Part shown: positions 53,591 through 63,165 of the stretch, piece after piece | Layout: each line of letters begins with the position of its first letter | Numbering within the stretch: the stretch's first letter is position 1 | Source of the DNA: Zelonia costaricensis | Lineage: Eukaryota; Euglenozoa; Kinetoplastea; Trypanosomatida; Trypanosomatidae | DNA: 64,000 nucleotides | NCBI GenBank assembly: GCA_030849075.1 | Contig: JASAOO010003517.1 | Span: forward strand, 1-64,000 | Direction of reading: 5' to 3' | Notes under the pieces: generated by a model | The model's database searches: none | What the model saw: only the letters and a program-made list of their open reading frames with translations | What the model was told of the DNA's origin: nothing | Position numbers and translations under genes: made by a program

Positions 53591-56500
53591 TCACCGCACG
53601 CTGGAGGAACGCCGCCGGCCGCTCTTGCCACCCGTCGACCCCGACCGACTGCGCGGCCTCCCCTTTACTGGCGCGCCGGCGGGCTGCCACGGCGCATCAG
53701 GGACAACCGGCTCGTGCTGCATCCAGGAGTACGAAACGGGGTGGACGAGCGCGTTCTCGCGGGCCAGCAGCTCACTGCCCCACGCGCACGTCCGGTGCGG
53801 GTCGACCTGGAGCTGCAGCTGCCGGAACTCCTGCAGCTCCGTTGGCCCCACAAAAGGCAGCGCGGCGTACTGCGTGAGGTCGGCGTACCGCTGCCACTGC
53901 GCCTCCCAGTACTCCAGTAAATCCTTGTGAGCGGCACCCCACTGCAACACGCCGCTCTCACCTTCCGCGTCGGCAGCCGGCGAGTCCGCGTTGGCGCGCG
54001 CAACGGCCGCAGCGGCCCAGTCGTACGGGCCACGGCGGAGTAGCAGGTTCTGGCGCAGGTAGGGCACCACGTCGTCGATGGGCACCCGCGCAGCGGTGGA
54101 GACGTTGGCGGCCGCGGCGGTGTCCTCGCTCGTTGCCCCGGCGCCTCCCCGCCCGCTGATGGAGGCAAACGCTCGGTGTCGGCTGGGGCGCGAATTTCCC
54201 CGCGGCGACGTCGCCGTCGCGGAGAGGCGACGCTCCTCGCCAGAGCTGCCGCCACGAGCAGCTCCCCCAGCGCTCCCGTCTTCGCTCCCGTCCAGCCACG
54301 CATCCACCACCTGCGGTATCGGCACGCCGCCGCTGCTCACCAGCGGGCTGCCAGATGTGACGCTTGTGGCGCCGCCTGTGTCTACCGTGTTCGACACGTT
54401 GCCGAGCGGCCCGTCCGCGACAGTGGCGCGCAGGCGTGGCCAGCGGTGGATCGCGCTGCGGAGCACCGGTCCCCACCCCTGCGCCTCCACGCGCGGGATG
54501 CCCATGAAGCCGAGGGAGGTGAGCTGCTGCGCCGTGGCCGTCGCGGCGCCGGCGACGGCGGCGGCAAACGCGGAGGACGAGGAGAGACCGGTGGCGCTCT
54601 CGGGGTGCGACTGGCCTCGCGCGAAGGCGCCGATGCTGTCCGCGACCATCTGCATCGACTCGCGCGCGTCGTCGCAGATGGCAGTGTAGAAGAGCGACGC
54701 GAACGCCGTGCCGGTGGTCATGGCGGAGTCGAGTGCCATGGTCGAGGTCGTGGGGCCCGGCAGCATGCGGGACGGCAGCAGCACCTCGTAGTAGAGCAGC
54801 GCCGGGTTCTCGGCAGCGTTCGACCCGTCCGCGACGGCGGTGCGAATGAGGTGCTCCAGAGTGGCTTGGGCGTAGCCCGGGTACATGGCGAGCAGCACCC
54901 GCGCCACCTGCACCACCGGGATGCAGCCACGCAGCGGCGAGGAAGGTGGGAAGGGCGACGCCGTAGCGGAGGGCGGGGCTGCGGTGGCGGTGGTGGTGGC
55001 GATGGCCCGAGTGGAGCTCTTGTCAGAGCCAGCACCGCCCTTGCCGTCCGCTGGCGGACTCGCCCTCTCCACCAGCTCCGCCACCTCACGCGCGCGCCGC
55101 GCCGCCGCCTCGCGTGCTATAATTGACTCGATGCTGCGGCACAGGTCCACGAAGACGGCCCGCTCTGCCCGCATCACATCGAAGAGAACGTCGCACACGT
55201 CGCCGCGCGAGACGAGGCCGTAGGCGTACGTCAGGGGGCCAGCCGACAGCTGCATCGAGGCAATGTCCAGCGCGTAGGTTAGCTGCAGCCCATGCAGTGG
55301 CAGCTGCTCCACCTCCCCTGCGGTGCGCACCGTCGACATCACGTGGCGCAGGTCCCACAGAGTAGTTTGCACCGCCGCCTTGCTGTCCGCCACAGCACCG
55401 TCCCCGCCGGCCGCACCACCGCTGCCGTCCACCGCAACCGACGCCTCCCGCTTCCGCGCTGCAGCGGGCGTCGCCGCGGCTGCGGCGTTCGCGGACTTCA
55501 CGCTATGCGAGCGCGCCTTGGCATCTTGCAGGAGCCGCGTCCGCGTAGCCGGCGGCAGCAGCGGCAAATACTCCTCTGAGCGGTTCAGCCACACCACCAA
55601 CACAAAGAACCCGATGTACTCCTGGAACGTCATGGACATCGTGGGGGCCGCCTCAGTAGAGAGGTCTGAAGACGCGCCACTGCCCCTCCCGCCGCTGGAG
55701 GCGTTCGCCGCCAACGACGCCGGCCGGAGCCCCCCGCCGTTGACGCCGGAGCGCCGGCCGAGCTCGATCGTGCCGCCGGCTGCGGCCCGCTGCCGCAACT
55801 CGCGCTCTTCCAGCTGTCGACGCGAGTACCACAGCAGCTCCAGCCGCTGCGACAGCAGCTCGTGCACAAACACCTCAGCCACGACGGGGTTCAGCTGCAG
55901 CAGCGGCACCGCCGTGCGACTGCGAAGCTGCAGGGGCACCTCCGGCCGCACCCCGTACGGTGGCACCCACTGACGCACGGCACTGGGAGAGAGCCAGCCC
56001 TGAGCCTCATCCCCCTTCGCGGCTGCCTCGCCGTCAGTGCCGCCGCCACCGCCCTCGTTGTCGCGATGTAGGTGGAGGATCTGGAGAAGGGAAGACTTGA
56101 TGATCCCGGCGTGCTGCGGGTCCGAGACGCTGAGTAGATCCTTGATCTGGCTGCGCAGACCCTTGCCAGGCACAAGCCGCAGCGCCGCCTCCACCTGCGC
56201 CTCCGGGTCGAGCGTCGCGACCACCTTGGACGGCGGTTGTTTGCCCAGCTGCCGCTTCGGCGCCTCCGCGTTGGGCGATGCCGCTGCCCCGTTCGACGTT
56301 GGGGCGACTGCCGGGGTGGCCGCATGCGACAGGGCGGACGGGGCGTGAGAGGGTGACTCGAAGGCGTAATGCACCGGCGGGCCCACCTCCGTCGCGCGCT
56401 GGCCGGCGCGCTTCGACCACTGCAGCTCCGACTCCGACCCCAGCCGCAGCGCGCCGTGCGCCACCTCGCTGGCCGGCTCGCCGCCATCTTCATCCTCGAA

Positions 56501-57775
56501 ACTCGCTTGCTGCCCGAACTGGATCTGCATCATTGTCAGCACCAGCCCGCGCGCCACGAGCACCTCGCGCATGAGGCGCTCCGTCCGCTGCCGCTCCCGC
56601 ACGAAGTCGCGCTGGAACAGCTGCACATCCGCTGCCAGCGCAATGTTGTGCTCGTGCAGGATGCTCAGCCGCGCCGACAGCTCGACCGACTGGCGCGCGT
56701 AGCGGGTGTTGAGCTTGAGCAGCGACTGCACCTTGTTGTGGAGGCCGTCGTGCTGGGCCCGCAGCTCACGCAGCTGGTCCTCGGTGCGCTCCAGCAGGTG
56801 CTGGTTGTCGGCGCGGGTGATGAGGCGCTGCACGTACGCAGCGTCTCGCCGCTCGGGCGGGCGCATCGGGGCCCGCGGCTGCTCGAGCCCGAGCAGATCG
56901 CGCGTCGCGGTCGTCGTGGCGGCAGCGGCGGAGGAGGCGGACGGCGTCGGTGCGGCCCGCCCGTCGACCGCGCCGGCACCGACGCCGAAGCCGCCCGGCG
57001 CTCGTGCGGCCAGGAGCGTGTGCGTCGCCATGAGGGGCAGAGCGGTGCTCGGCTTGCCGGATGTGACGTCCTGCTGGAGCTGGTGGTCCAGCACCATCTG
57101 TGTCAGCTCCATCTGGTGGCGTAGGAGGTCTTCGAGGTGGTACTGCTGCCGCTTCAGCGTCTCCATCTGCGATCGGAAGTGGTCGCGCTGCACCGCCGCC
57201 TCCTCCACCAGAGCCGCCATGCGGGCCTCCGTCAGGCGCACCTTCTCGTACGCAGCGGCCACGGCGTTTTGTTCCTCCGGCGTGGCGCCGACGACCCCGC
57301 TGCTGACTGGGGCCGCGGTGCCGGGCTTCCCTTGTGTCTGCTGCAGCCACGTGCACCGCTCCAGCCGCATCTGCCCCTGCTCGACCCGCAGCGCGTCTAC
57401 GTGGTCGAAGAGAAAGCGAAAGAGCTTCACGAGAAAGGGGCGGTAGACCCCCGCGTTGGACGCGAAAACGGCCAGCGCGGCGCGCGCCAGCTCCAGCTTC
57501 GTCGTCGCCGTCCGTGCCCGCTCCGCGGCAGCAGCGTCAGCCTCAGCAGCCGGTGGATCGCGTCGGCCTGACGCCTGAGCTGCGGTGCGCGATGCGTGCA
57601 GAGCCGGCAGCCGTCCCGTGTTCGGCGATACGGGTGTGAAGAGGTCGGTCGCCGTGGAGTTCCGCCGTGGCGCCGAGGAAGCCTGCTCCCCACCCTTGTC
57701 GGGCTCGCCATTCTCGGGCAGGGCGTCCCACGGGGCGAGGATCTGCTGGAGCTGCTTCAGCAACACCTCCGACAT
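53591..57775 (-). CDS. Large coiled-coil protein with TSNAXIP1-like N terminus
   Basis: This is a 1394-residue protein of unknown function. Residues 94-140 (LELARAALAVF, then VYRPFLVKLFRFLFDHVDAL) resemble the N-terminal helical block of translin-associated factor X interacting protein 1 and related ciliary proteins, in which a Y-x-P-x-L motif starts a helix; this is a visual match only. Coiled-coil segments follow at about 178-235 and 314-422, both rich in Leu, Glu, Gln and Arg with heptad spacing. Residues about 540-570 (LSVSDPQHAGIIKSSLLQIL) resemble a degenerate EF-hand-like helix pair. The C-terminal half alternates folded-looking helical segments with Ala/Gly/Ser-rich linkers and ends in a basic Arg/Ser-rich tail (GRPRSRSGSTGGKSGRRRSS). 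The ATG at 57775 has an acceptor AG 39 nt upstream. The stop is TGA. It is the immediate upstream neighbour of IFT22. Confidence 0.85.
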   Translation of the reverse strand: MSEVLLKQLQQILAPWDALPENGEPDKGGEQASSAPRRNSTATDLFTPVSPNTGRLPALHASRTAAQASGRRDPPAAEADAAAAERARTATTKLELARAALAVFASNAGVYRPFLVKLFRFLFDHVDALRVEQGQMRLERCTWLQQTQGKPGTAAPVSSGVVGATPEEQNAVAAAYEKVRLTEARMAALVEEAAVQRDHFRSQMETLKRQQYHLEDLLRHQMELTQMVLDHQLQQDVTSGKPSTALPLMATHTLLAARAPGGFGVGAGAVDGRAAPTPSASSAAAATTTATRDLLGLEQPRAPMRPPERRDAAYVQRLITRADNQHLLERTEDQLRELRAQHDGLHNKVQSLLKLNTRYARQSVELSARLSILHEHNIALAADVQLFQRDFVRERQRTERLMREVLVARGLVLTMMQIQFGQQASFEDEDGGEPASEVAHGALRLGSESELQWSKRAGQRATEVGPPVHYAFESPSHAPSALSHAATPAVAPTSNGAAASPNAEAPKRQLGKQPPSKVVATLDPEAQVEAALRLVPGKGLRSQIKDLLSVSDPQHAGIIKSSLLQILHLHRDNEGGGGGTDGEAAAKGDEAQGWLSPSAVRQWVPPYGVRPEVPLQLRSRTAVPLLQLNPVVAEVFVHELLSQRLELLWYSRRQLEERELRQRAAAGGTIELGRRSGVNGGGLRPASLAANASSGGRGSGASSDLSTEAAPTMSMTFQEYIGFFVLVVWLNRSEEYLPLLPPATRTRLLQDAKARSHSVKSANAAAAATPAAARKREASVAVDGSGGAAGGDGAVADSKAAVQTTLWDLRHVMSTVRTAGEVEQLPLHGLQLTYALDIASMQLSAGPLTYAYGLVSRGDVCDVLFDVMRAERAVFVDLCRSIESIIAREAAARRAREVAELVERASPPADGKGGAGSDKSSTRAIATTTATAAPPSATASPFPPSSPLRGCIPVVQVARVLLAMYPGYAQATLEHLIRTAVADGSNAAENPALLYYEVLLPSRMLPGPTTSTMALDSAMTTGTAFASLFYTAICDDARESMQMVADSIGAFARGQSHPESATGLSSSSAFAAAVAGAATATAQQLTSLGFMGIPRVEAQGWGPVLRSAIHRWPRLRATVADGPLGNVSNTVDTGGATSVTSGSPLVSSGGVPIPQVVDAWLDGSEDGSAGGAARGGSSGEERRLSATATSPRGNSRPSRHRAFASISGRGGAGATSEDTAAAANVSTAARVPIDDVVPYLRQNLLLRRGPYDWAAAAVARANADSPAADAEGESGVLQWGAAHKDLLEYWEAQWQRYADLTQYAALPFVGPTELQEFRQLQLQVDPHRTCAWGSELLARENALVHPVSYSWMQHEPVVPDAPWQPAGAPVKGRPRSRSGSTGGKSGRRRSSSVR

Positions 57776-57814
57776 GTGTGTCCCGGTGCTCAGAAGGCTG
57801 GCGCGAGTGTGTGA

Positions 57815-57846
57815 CTGTGGGTGGGTGAGAGAGAGAGGAGAAGTGT
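57815..57846 (-). promoter_or_regulatory. Putative spliced-leader acceptor for the coiled-coil gene
   Basis: On the minus strand CTTCTCCTCTCTCTCTCACC, followed by CACCCACAG, ends with the AG at 57816-57815. A 39-nt leader remains before the ATG at 57775. Confidence 0.65.
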
Positions 57847-58990
57847 GCGCAAGGGGGGAGAGAAAGAAGGAGGGAGGGGCAGGCAGATAGCGCGGAGGAC
57901 ATAAACGGCCAAAGCCCCTGTGGCACGGGGAAGGGGCGGTCGCACAGACCGCCGCATCCTCACGGCTACTCTCACCTTGACGCGGGAGCTTTTCAACTTA
58001 CGAGAGTGCAGGCGCGTTGGCTCTTTGGGGTGGCTGGGTGTGTTTGTTCGTGCTTTCAAGCGTTGTGCGGTGGATAAGAGAATGCGTTCGTCGCGAGCAG
58101 GTGAGGGAGAAAAGCGGGAGGGAGGGAGGAGGGGATCACAGCTGGCCGCCATTGTCTTTGCACGGTTGCTGTCCAATGCCTCTCTTGCTTCGACTCGTGC
58201 CCCCCCCCACCTCATCCTTCCCTTCTCTGTGTCTCCCTGTGCGTCGTCTACACGCTTGCCAAGGGCGCACGCGTCGCGTGACGAGAGTCGGGAAGGAGAA
58301 GAAGTCGGAGGGCCACCCGCTAAGCAACCATCCCCACCCCCTCTCCCTCCTTTCACGGCTTCGCAGGGAGTTTGGAGACATCGTGTGTAAAGGCGGGTGG
58401 GAGGAGGGGGAGTGCCACAAGCTCGAAGAGCACGCACGAGGCGAGCAGGCATGATGGGTGGCAGGCAGGCGTGCTGGACACCGTTGCGCCTCGGTCCCTG
58501 TGTGTATGTATGTGTGTGTGTGTGGTGATGCGTGATGACGTGCCTGTGTACGTCTTTGCTCGATGGAAGAGAAGAGGGACTTGAGAGAGAGAAAAAAAAA
58601 ACCAGTGGTAACTAGGAGAAGTTAGGTCTCGAGAACGCGCGGGGAGGGGGAGGCTAAGGCAGATGCGTCGTATGGTGGCGAATGCCCGCACACGCCGGGA
58701 GATGGGAGGCGACTGACCGTGAAAAGGGACAAAGCAGACGGCAGCGTCCGGGCCCTCTGTCGCACCCAATGAAGAAAAAAAAGGAGAGGAAGCAAGTGAC
58801 GCACACAGAAACGTGGAAAGGAGCCGCATATAGGGTCAAGGGAACACGGAGAACAAACAGGGTGACCGGGCGCGGTGATGCGTCATGACGCTCGCCGTAG
58901 CTGCGTTGGGGCAGGACGGTGAGAGAAGACTGGGTGGAGCAGAGGGAGGGCGGAGGTGAGTACGGAGTTGGTGCCCCGTCCGCGTCGAGC
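57847..58990. other. Spacer between the coiled-coil gene and the membrane-protein gene
   Basis: About 1.1 kb with no gene seen. A short GT tract lies at about 58500-58525. The part left of 58990 should be the 3' UTR of the membrane-protein gene. Confidence 0.6.
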
Positions 58991-59932
58991 TTACGAGCTC
59001 AGCGACGACTGGCTCGGTCGGCGGTTGTGGTGGTGCCGGCCAGGCGTCGGCCTGCTGCCCAGCAGCTCCTCGATTGTATCGCCGTAGCGGAGCATCTTGT
59101 GGTGCAGGCTGCCGCACAGCTTGTGCACCGCCGCCCAGTCTGCGTTGCGGGCGAGCAGGTCGCGCAGCACCTCCCCACGCAGCTGCGACGCGAGCACCTG
59201 CTGGTGGCTGCCCCCGTTGGGCCGGTGCAGGTTGCTTTCCACGTCCATGTTCTCCCACGCCCCGTCTTCGTCGGCAGCCGGCATGCTAGCCGGACTATCT
59301 ACGCCCATCTGCAGCCGACGCATGCGCAGGTCCACGTACAGGTCCAGCTGTCCGCACAACTCGCTGCCCACGAGCGTCACAGCATCGAAGTTGACCCGCA
59401 GCCGGTGGATCAGGTGACGGCGGCGCTCCGCGCTGAGGTCGGCGTCGGCGCTGGTGATCTGCGCGAGCGAGATGAGCTTGGCCACGCGCACCTTCACGAA
59501 GGAGAGTACGCTGTGCGGCACCGTCGCGGTGACCCACTCCTCCTCTGGCAACCGCGCCAGCGTGGGCACGAGCTGCACCACCTCGGCCGCCTCGGGCAGC
59601 TCCGCGGCGGGGCCGCCACTTGCATGGTGAGACCAAGACCTTTCAGGGCCAGAGCCGTCGAGGTGGTCGCCCTCCGCGCACGCCGCGTCGGTCTCGAAGT
59701 CGATGTCCACCGGCGGGGCACCCGGGGAGGAGTACGGCAGCGTGTCCTCGCACATGGCGTCGTCCAGCGGCGCACCCGCCACCGCCGCGGCAACGGCGGC
59801 GGCGGTGGCGGACGGGGAGACGGTGGTGTTCTCCGCCTCCGTCTCGGTGGTGTTCAGCAGCGTTGTCCAGCAGAGCAGCATCAGCACGGGGAGCACCACC
59901 GTGACGACCCACATCACCATCTTGCTCACCAT
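58991..59932 (-). CDS. Hypothetical single-pass membrane protein, 313 residues
   Basis: I do not recognise this protein. A hydrophobic segment at residues 5-27 (from MVMWVV to TLL) is a signal anchor or signal peptide. An Asn-Thr-rich stretch (NTT at 27-29 and 36-38, both N-x-T) could be glycosylated if lumenal. A disordered Ala/Pro/acidic stretch runs to about 110. Residues about 135-215 look helical and folded (SVLSFVKVRVAKLISLAQI, then RRHLIHRLRVNFDAVTLVG). A second helical block lies near 240-290, and the end is His/Arg/Ser-rich. The open frame begins with a GTG at 59935, but the next codon is the ATG at 59932, which is taken as the start; residue 5 is also Met. The stop is TAA. No clean splice acceptor could be picked; AGs at about 59971-59996 are candidates. 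Confidence 0.75.
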   Translation of the reverse strand: MVSKMVMWVVTVVLPVLMLLCWTTLLNTTETEAENTTVSPSATAAAVAAAVAGAPLDDAMCEDTLPYSSPGAPPVDIDFETDAACAEGDHLDGSGPERSWSHHASGGPAAELPEAAEVVQLVPTLARLPEEEWVTATVPHSVLSFVKVRVAKLISLAQITSADADLSAERRRHLIHRLRVNFDAVTLVGSELCGQLDLYVDLRMRRLQMGVDSPASMPAADEDGAWENMDVESNLHRPNGGSHQQVLASQLRGEVLRDLLARNADWAAVHKLCGSLHHKMLRYGDTIEELLGSRPTPGRHHHNRRPSQSSLSS

Positions 59933-60398
59933 CACGGACAGTACAGGAAGAGGCGCGGTAGAGGAGCACGCTAGCAGGACTGGGGCTCCGCTGAGATGTC
60001 CGCGATGGTCCCGTCACACTTTCAAGTGAGAATGACGCACGCACACAAGAACACTGCGAGCGAGCTGCGACCTAGAGCACTCGAACACTCCAGAGACGTC
60101 ACGCAAACCCACGAGAAGCGCAGCCTGGTGAGACCACAACTAACAGTAAAGAATGCGGGTATTCAAGCTGCTCTTCTTTTGTTTCCACGTACTGTGGGCT
60201 GCGGCGATGCGGGCACCGGAGAGTGCACAAGGGGGGGGGTGATGGGTCTGCTACACGAACAACTGTGCTGGGAAGCAGCCAGATGAAAAAAAAAAAGAGT
60301 GACGGGGGAGAAGAGAACGAAAAGGAGTGCGCCGAGCGCTGCACTAATGCAGACAATCAGCGTCTCTCCTTTCCGTCACAATCACTTTCTCCGTGTTT

Positions 60399-60420
60399 TG
60401 TGGTGGTGGTGGTGGTGGTT
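60399..60420 (+). repeat. (TGG)7 trinucleotide repeat
   Basis: A short perfect trinucleotide run in non-coding sequence upstream of the membrane-protein gene. Confidence 0.85.
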
Positions 60421-61733
60421 ATCCTCTACGCTTCTACGATTTGTTTTCTTTACGTTGCTCGCGCTGCGCTCCTTTTTGGTGTTTGTTTTATTTTGATGTC
60501 GCCGGTTGCCGCGAGCTGCTTTCACAGTGGGAAACTCGCCTCGTTGATGGAGCTGCCCACGCGAATGGGTGGGGAAGGGGAGTGAGGGCTGCGGCCTGGG
60601 GGTGGAGGGAGGGGGGGGGGGGAGGAATGCACCGGCTCGCTAGTGGCGCGTCCCCACGGGGGGCAGAGAGGTACACTAGTTCAGGCGCACAATGAACGCA
60701 GAAAAAACAAAAAAAGTTCGGAAAACGGAACAAAGGAAGGTTTCTTCTTCTTCGCAGGGTACACAAACACGCTATACACACAAACGCGCGCGCACAACCA
60801 GAGTATGAGCCGCGCAAGCGGTCCCTGCCGCAGCCTCTGCGGGGGGTTTGCGTGCCACGTGCACGTGAAGGAGAGCACCGAAATCAGCGAGACAAGCCCC
60901 TGTGCCGTGTTGGAGAGGACAAGTGGAGAAAAGGAAAAAGGAGAACAGACAGAGAAAAACGGAAGACGAACAGAGCGGACGCAGAGGAGAGAGCAAATGC
61001 TCGTGAGACGCGGAACCGTCAGGCGATCACGTAGAAGAAACGGAAGCGATGTCAGTGATCGTGACTTGCTTCTCTTTGTTGTGATGGGGGGGGGTCGCTC
61101 GCTGTGTACTCCCTCTTGTGCTGCCGGTGTGCGTGCACGGAACTGTGCTGCGGAAGTGGGGAGTGCAACGAGACGGCAGTGGCACGTGTAGGGGGAGAAA
61201 CAGAGAAGGCGAGGAGGGGAAGAGGAGCTGAAGTGGGGTTGGGAAGCGGTCAAGCTGCGCACTGGCTCTTGCTTTCTTTCCTTTTAGTTGCGCCTGTCAA
61301 CTCTTGCGGAGGTGCAGGAGAAGCGTACTCTCGCGCTGTCCCGTTCTCAGACTGCAGCGCGGGGAAAGGCGGGGTGGGGGCTGTAGAGGCCGCACGATGA
61401 GCGTGCGCTTCAGAAATCGGGCGAGCCGGCAGCAGAACAAAAGTGGGAAAGGGGATGACGTGAAGGCGGAGTGCAGAGCTGAACAGAAAACGGGGGAGGG
61501 AAGCCAGCAGCGGCGGTGTCCCAAAGGGCAAACAAGAGCACAGAAGAGGAAGAGAGAACACAGGGCAGAAGCGAAAGCGAGGCGACACACGAGAGCAAAT
61601 GACGTACTCAGAGGGAGGGAGGGGGCAGTGGAGCAGAGGCACAACGAGGACTGAAAGAGGGGGGAGGAGGGGGGGGCACAATGGAAACGAAAAAAAAAAA
61701 GAAACCGAAGCGGTGCAGCACAGAGGGGGGAGG

Positions 61734-61734
61734 N
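61734..61734. other. Ambiguous base (N)
   Basis: A single N inside a purine-rich stretch. I see no flanking duplication of the kind found at the other two ambiguous positions. Confidence 0.9.
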
Positions 61735-62777
61735 GCAGAACAGGACGGGGAGAGGGAAGAGTGGGGGGCGTTGCGACGCACGATCAGGTTGCCGATGGAC
61801 ACTGGAGCGGAGGTAGAAGGGAGGGGACGGTAGAAGAAGGAGTGGCTGGCGAGGAGCGGACACAAGGCGGGTGAAGAAGAAGAAAAGAAAGAAGTGGGGG
61901 AGGCAAGCCGAGCAACAAGAAGACCGTAAGCAGCAGAGGAGCCCTGAGCACTCACAATACGTCCAACAAAGCGCGGCTGCCCTGGTCGCCGAAGCCGCAG
62001 TGCAGGGGGGGGGGGATGGCAGGGAATTGGGGGATGGGGTGCGAGACAGGGGAGGAGAAAAAAGGGAAAAGGATGCGAGTGCGATGCGCCTATCAAGCGG
62101 TCCTGGAGGAACGAGGGAGGGAGGGAGACGAAGGGGAGGGGAGGGGGGGGGGCAGGTGCACGAGACCGCTGAGGCGTGCAATATGAAATGAGCGGCAGCA
62201 CAGCCTGGCGCCCCTACACACGGAGAGAGAGACGAGGCAGGTCGAGTGGCACCGATGGCGTGAGTGCAGAGCGGCCGATGGCGTGTGCGTGTGTACCAAC
62301 AGGGAGGGAGAGAGGGGGATGGAAGGAAGACTGGCAAAAAGCAAAGAGAAGAAAAAAAGTGACGACCCAACGTACGAGGTGGCGGGGGTGAATCCTCAGC
62401 AGGCAACTTGCAGCAGCTCGGGCTGTCAAGGGGCGGCGGCGGCGGTTGAGCCTGCGCAAGCTTCCGTCTTCTGGGTCACAGGGCACGACAGAGCGGGGGG
62501 AGGGCTAGGAGGGAAAACAAGGAGATGGGAGTGAGTTAGAGTCGGATCGACGGCTTCCTGCACGCCACAGCAAACAAGAAACGGAAGCGCGAAGAGCGGG
62601 AAGAGGCAAAAAGGGGGCGCTTAAGAGAGGAAGCGGAAGCGAAGAGGAGAGGAGGAGAAGTCAGTCGTATCCGGTGAAGGAACGAGAAGGGAGGAGAGGG
62701 GAGGGAGAGGGGGAGGGGGTAGTGGTGGTATTGATGGTAGTGGTGGTGGTTGATAAGACGTTTTGATGGGTGACGTT

Positions 62778-63165
62778 TGAGGTCGACTATCTACTTAGAG
62801 GTGGGGAGCGGGTGTCACGGAGGTGGTGGGGCGGGGTGCGGTGCGGTGCGACACGTGGGACGGGGAGAGCAGAAGCACGGACACACACACGCACGCGTAC
62901 GCGGTGGGGGGAGGACGGCGGTGGGAGCGATGGGGCGGTGGAGCCGCTGACTCACGCTTGCATCGAGGTGNTGAGGTCGACTATCTACTTAGAGGTGGGG
63001 AGCGGGTGGCAGGGAGGTGGTGTGGCGGGGTGCGGTGCGGTGCGACACGTGGGACGGGGAGAGCAGAAGCACGGACACACACACGCACGCGTACGCGGTG
63101 GGGGGAGGACGGCGGTGGGAGCGATGGGGCGGTGGAGCCGCTGACTCACGCTTGCATCGAGGTGA
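62778..63165 (+). repeat. 194-bp tandem duplication with an N at the junction
   Basis: The unit beginning TGAGGTCGACTATCTACTTA at 62778 recurs at 62972 and runs to about 63164. The two copies differ at only a few bases, near 62816-62830 versus 63010-63024. The N at 62971 sits at the junction. The unit ends CTTGCATCGAGGTG in both copies. This is either a true tandem duplication or two contig ends joined without merging. Confidence 0.9.

Noticed and set aside
62778..63165. CRISPR-like or satellite array
   Set aside because: Only two copies of a long unit, with an N at the junction; better explained as a duplication or an assembly join.
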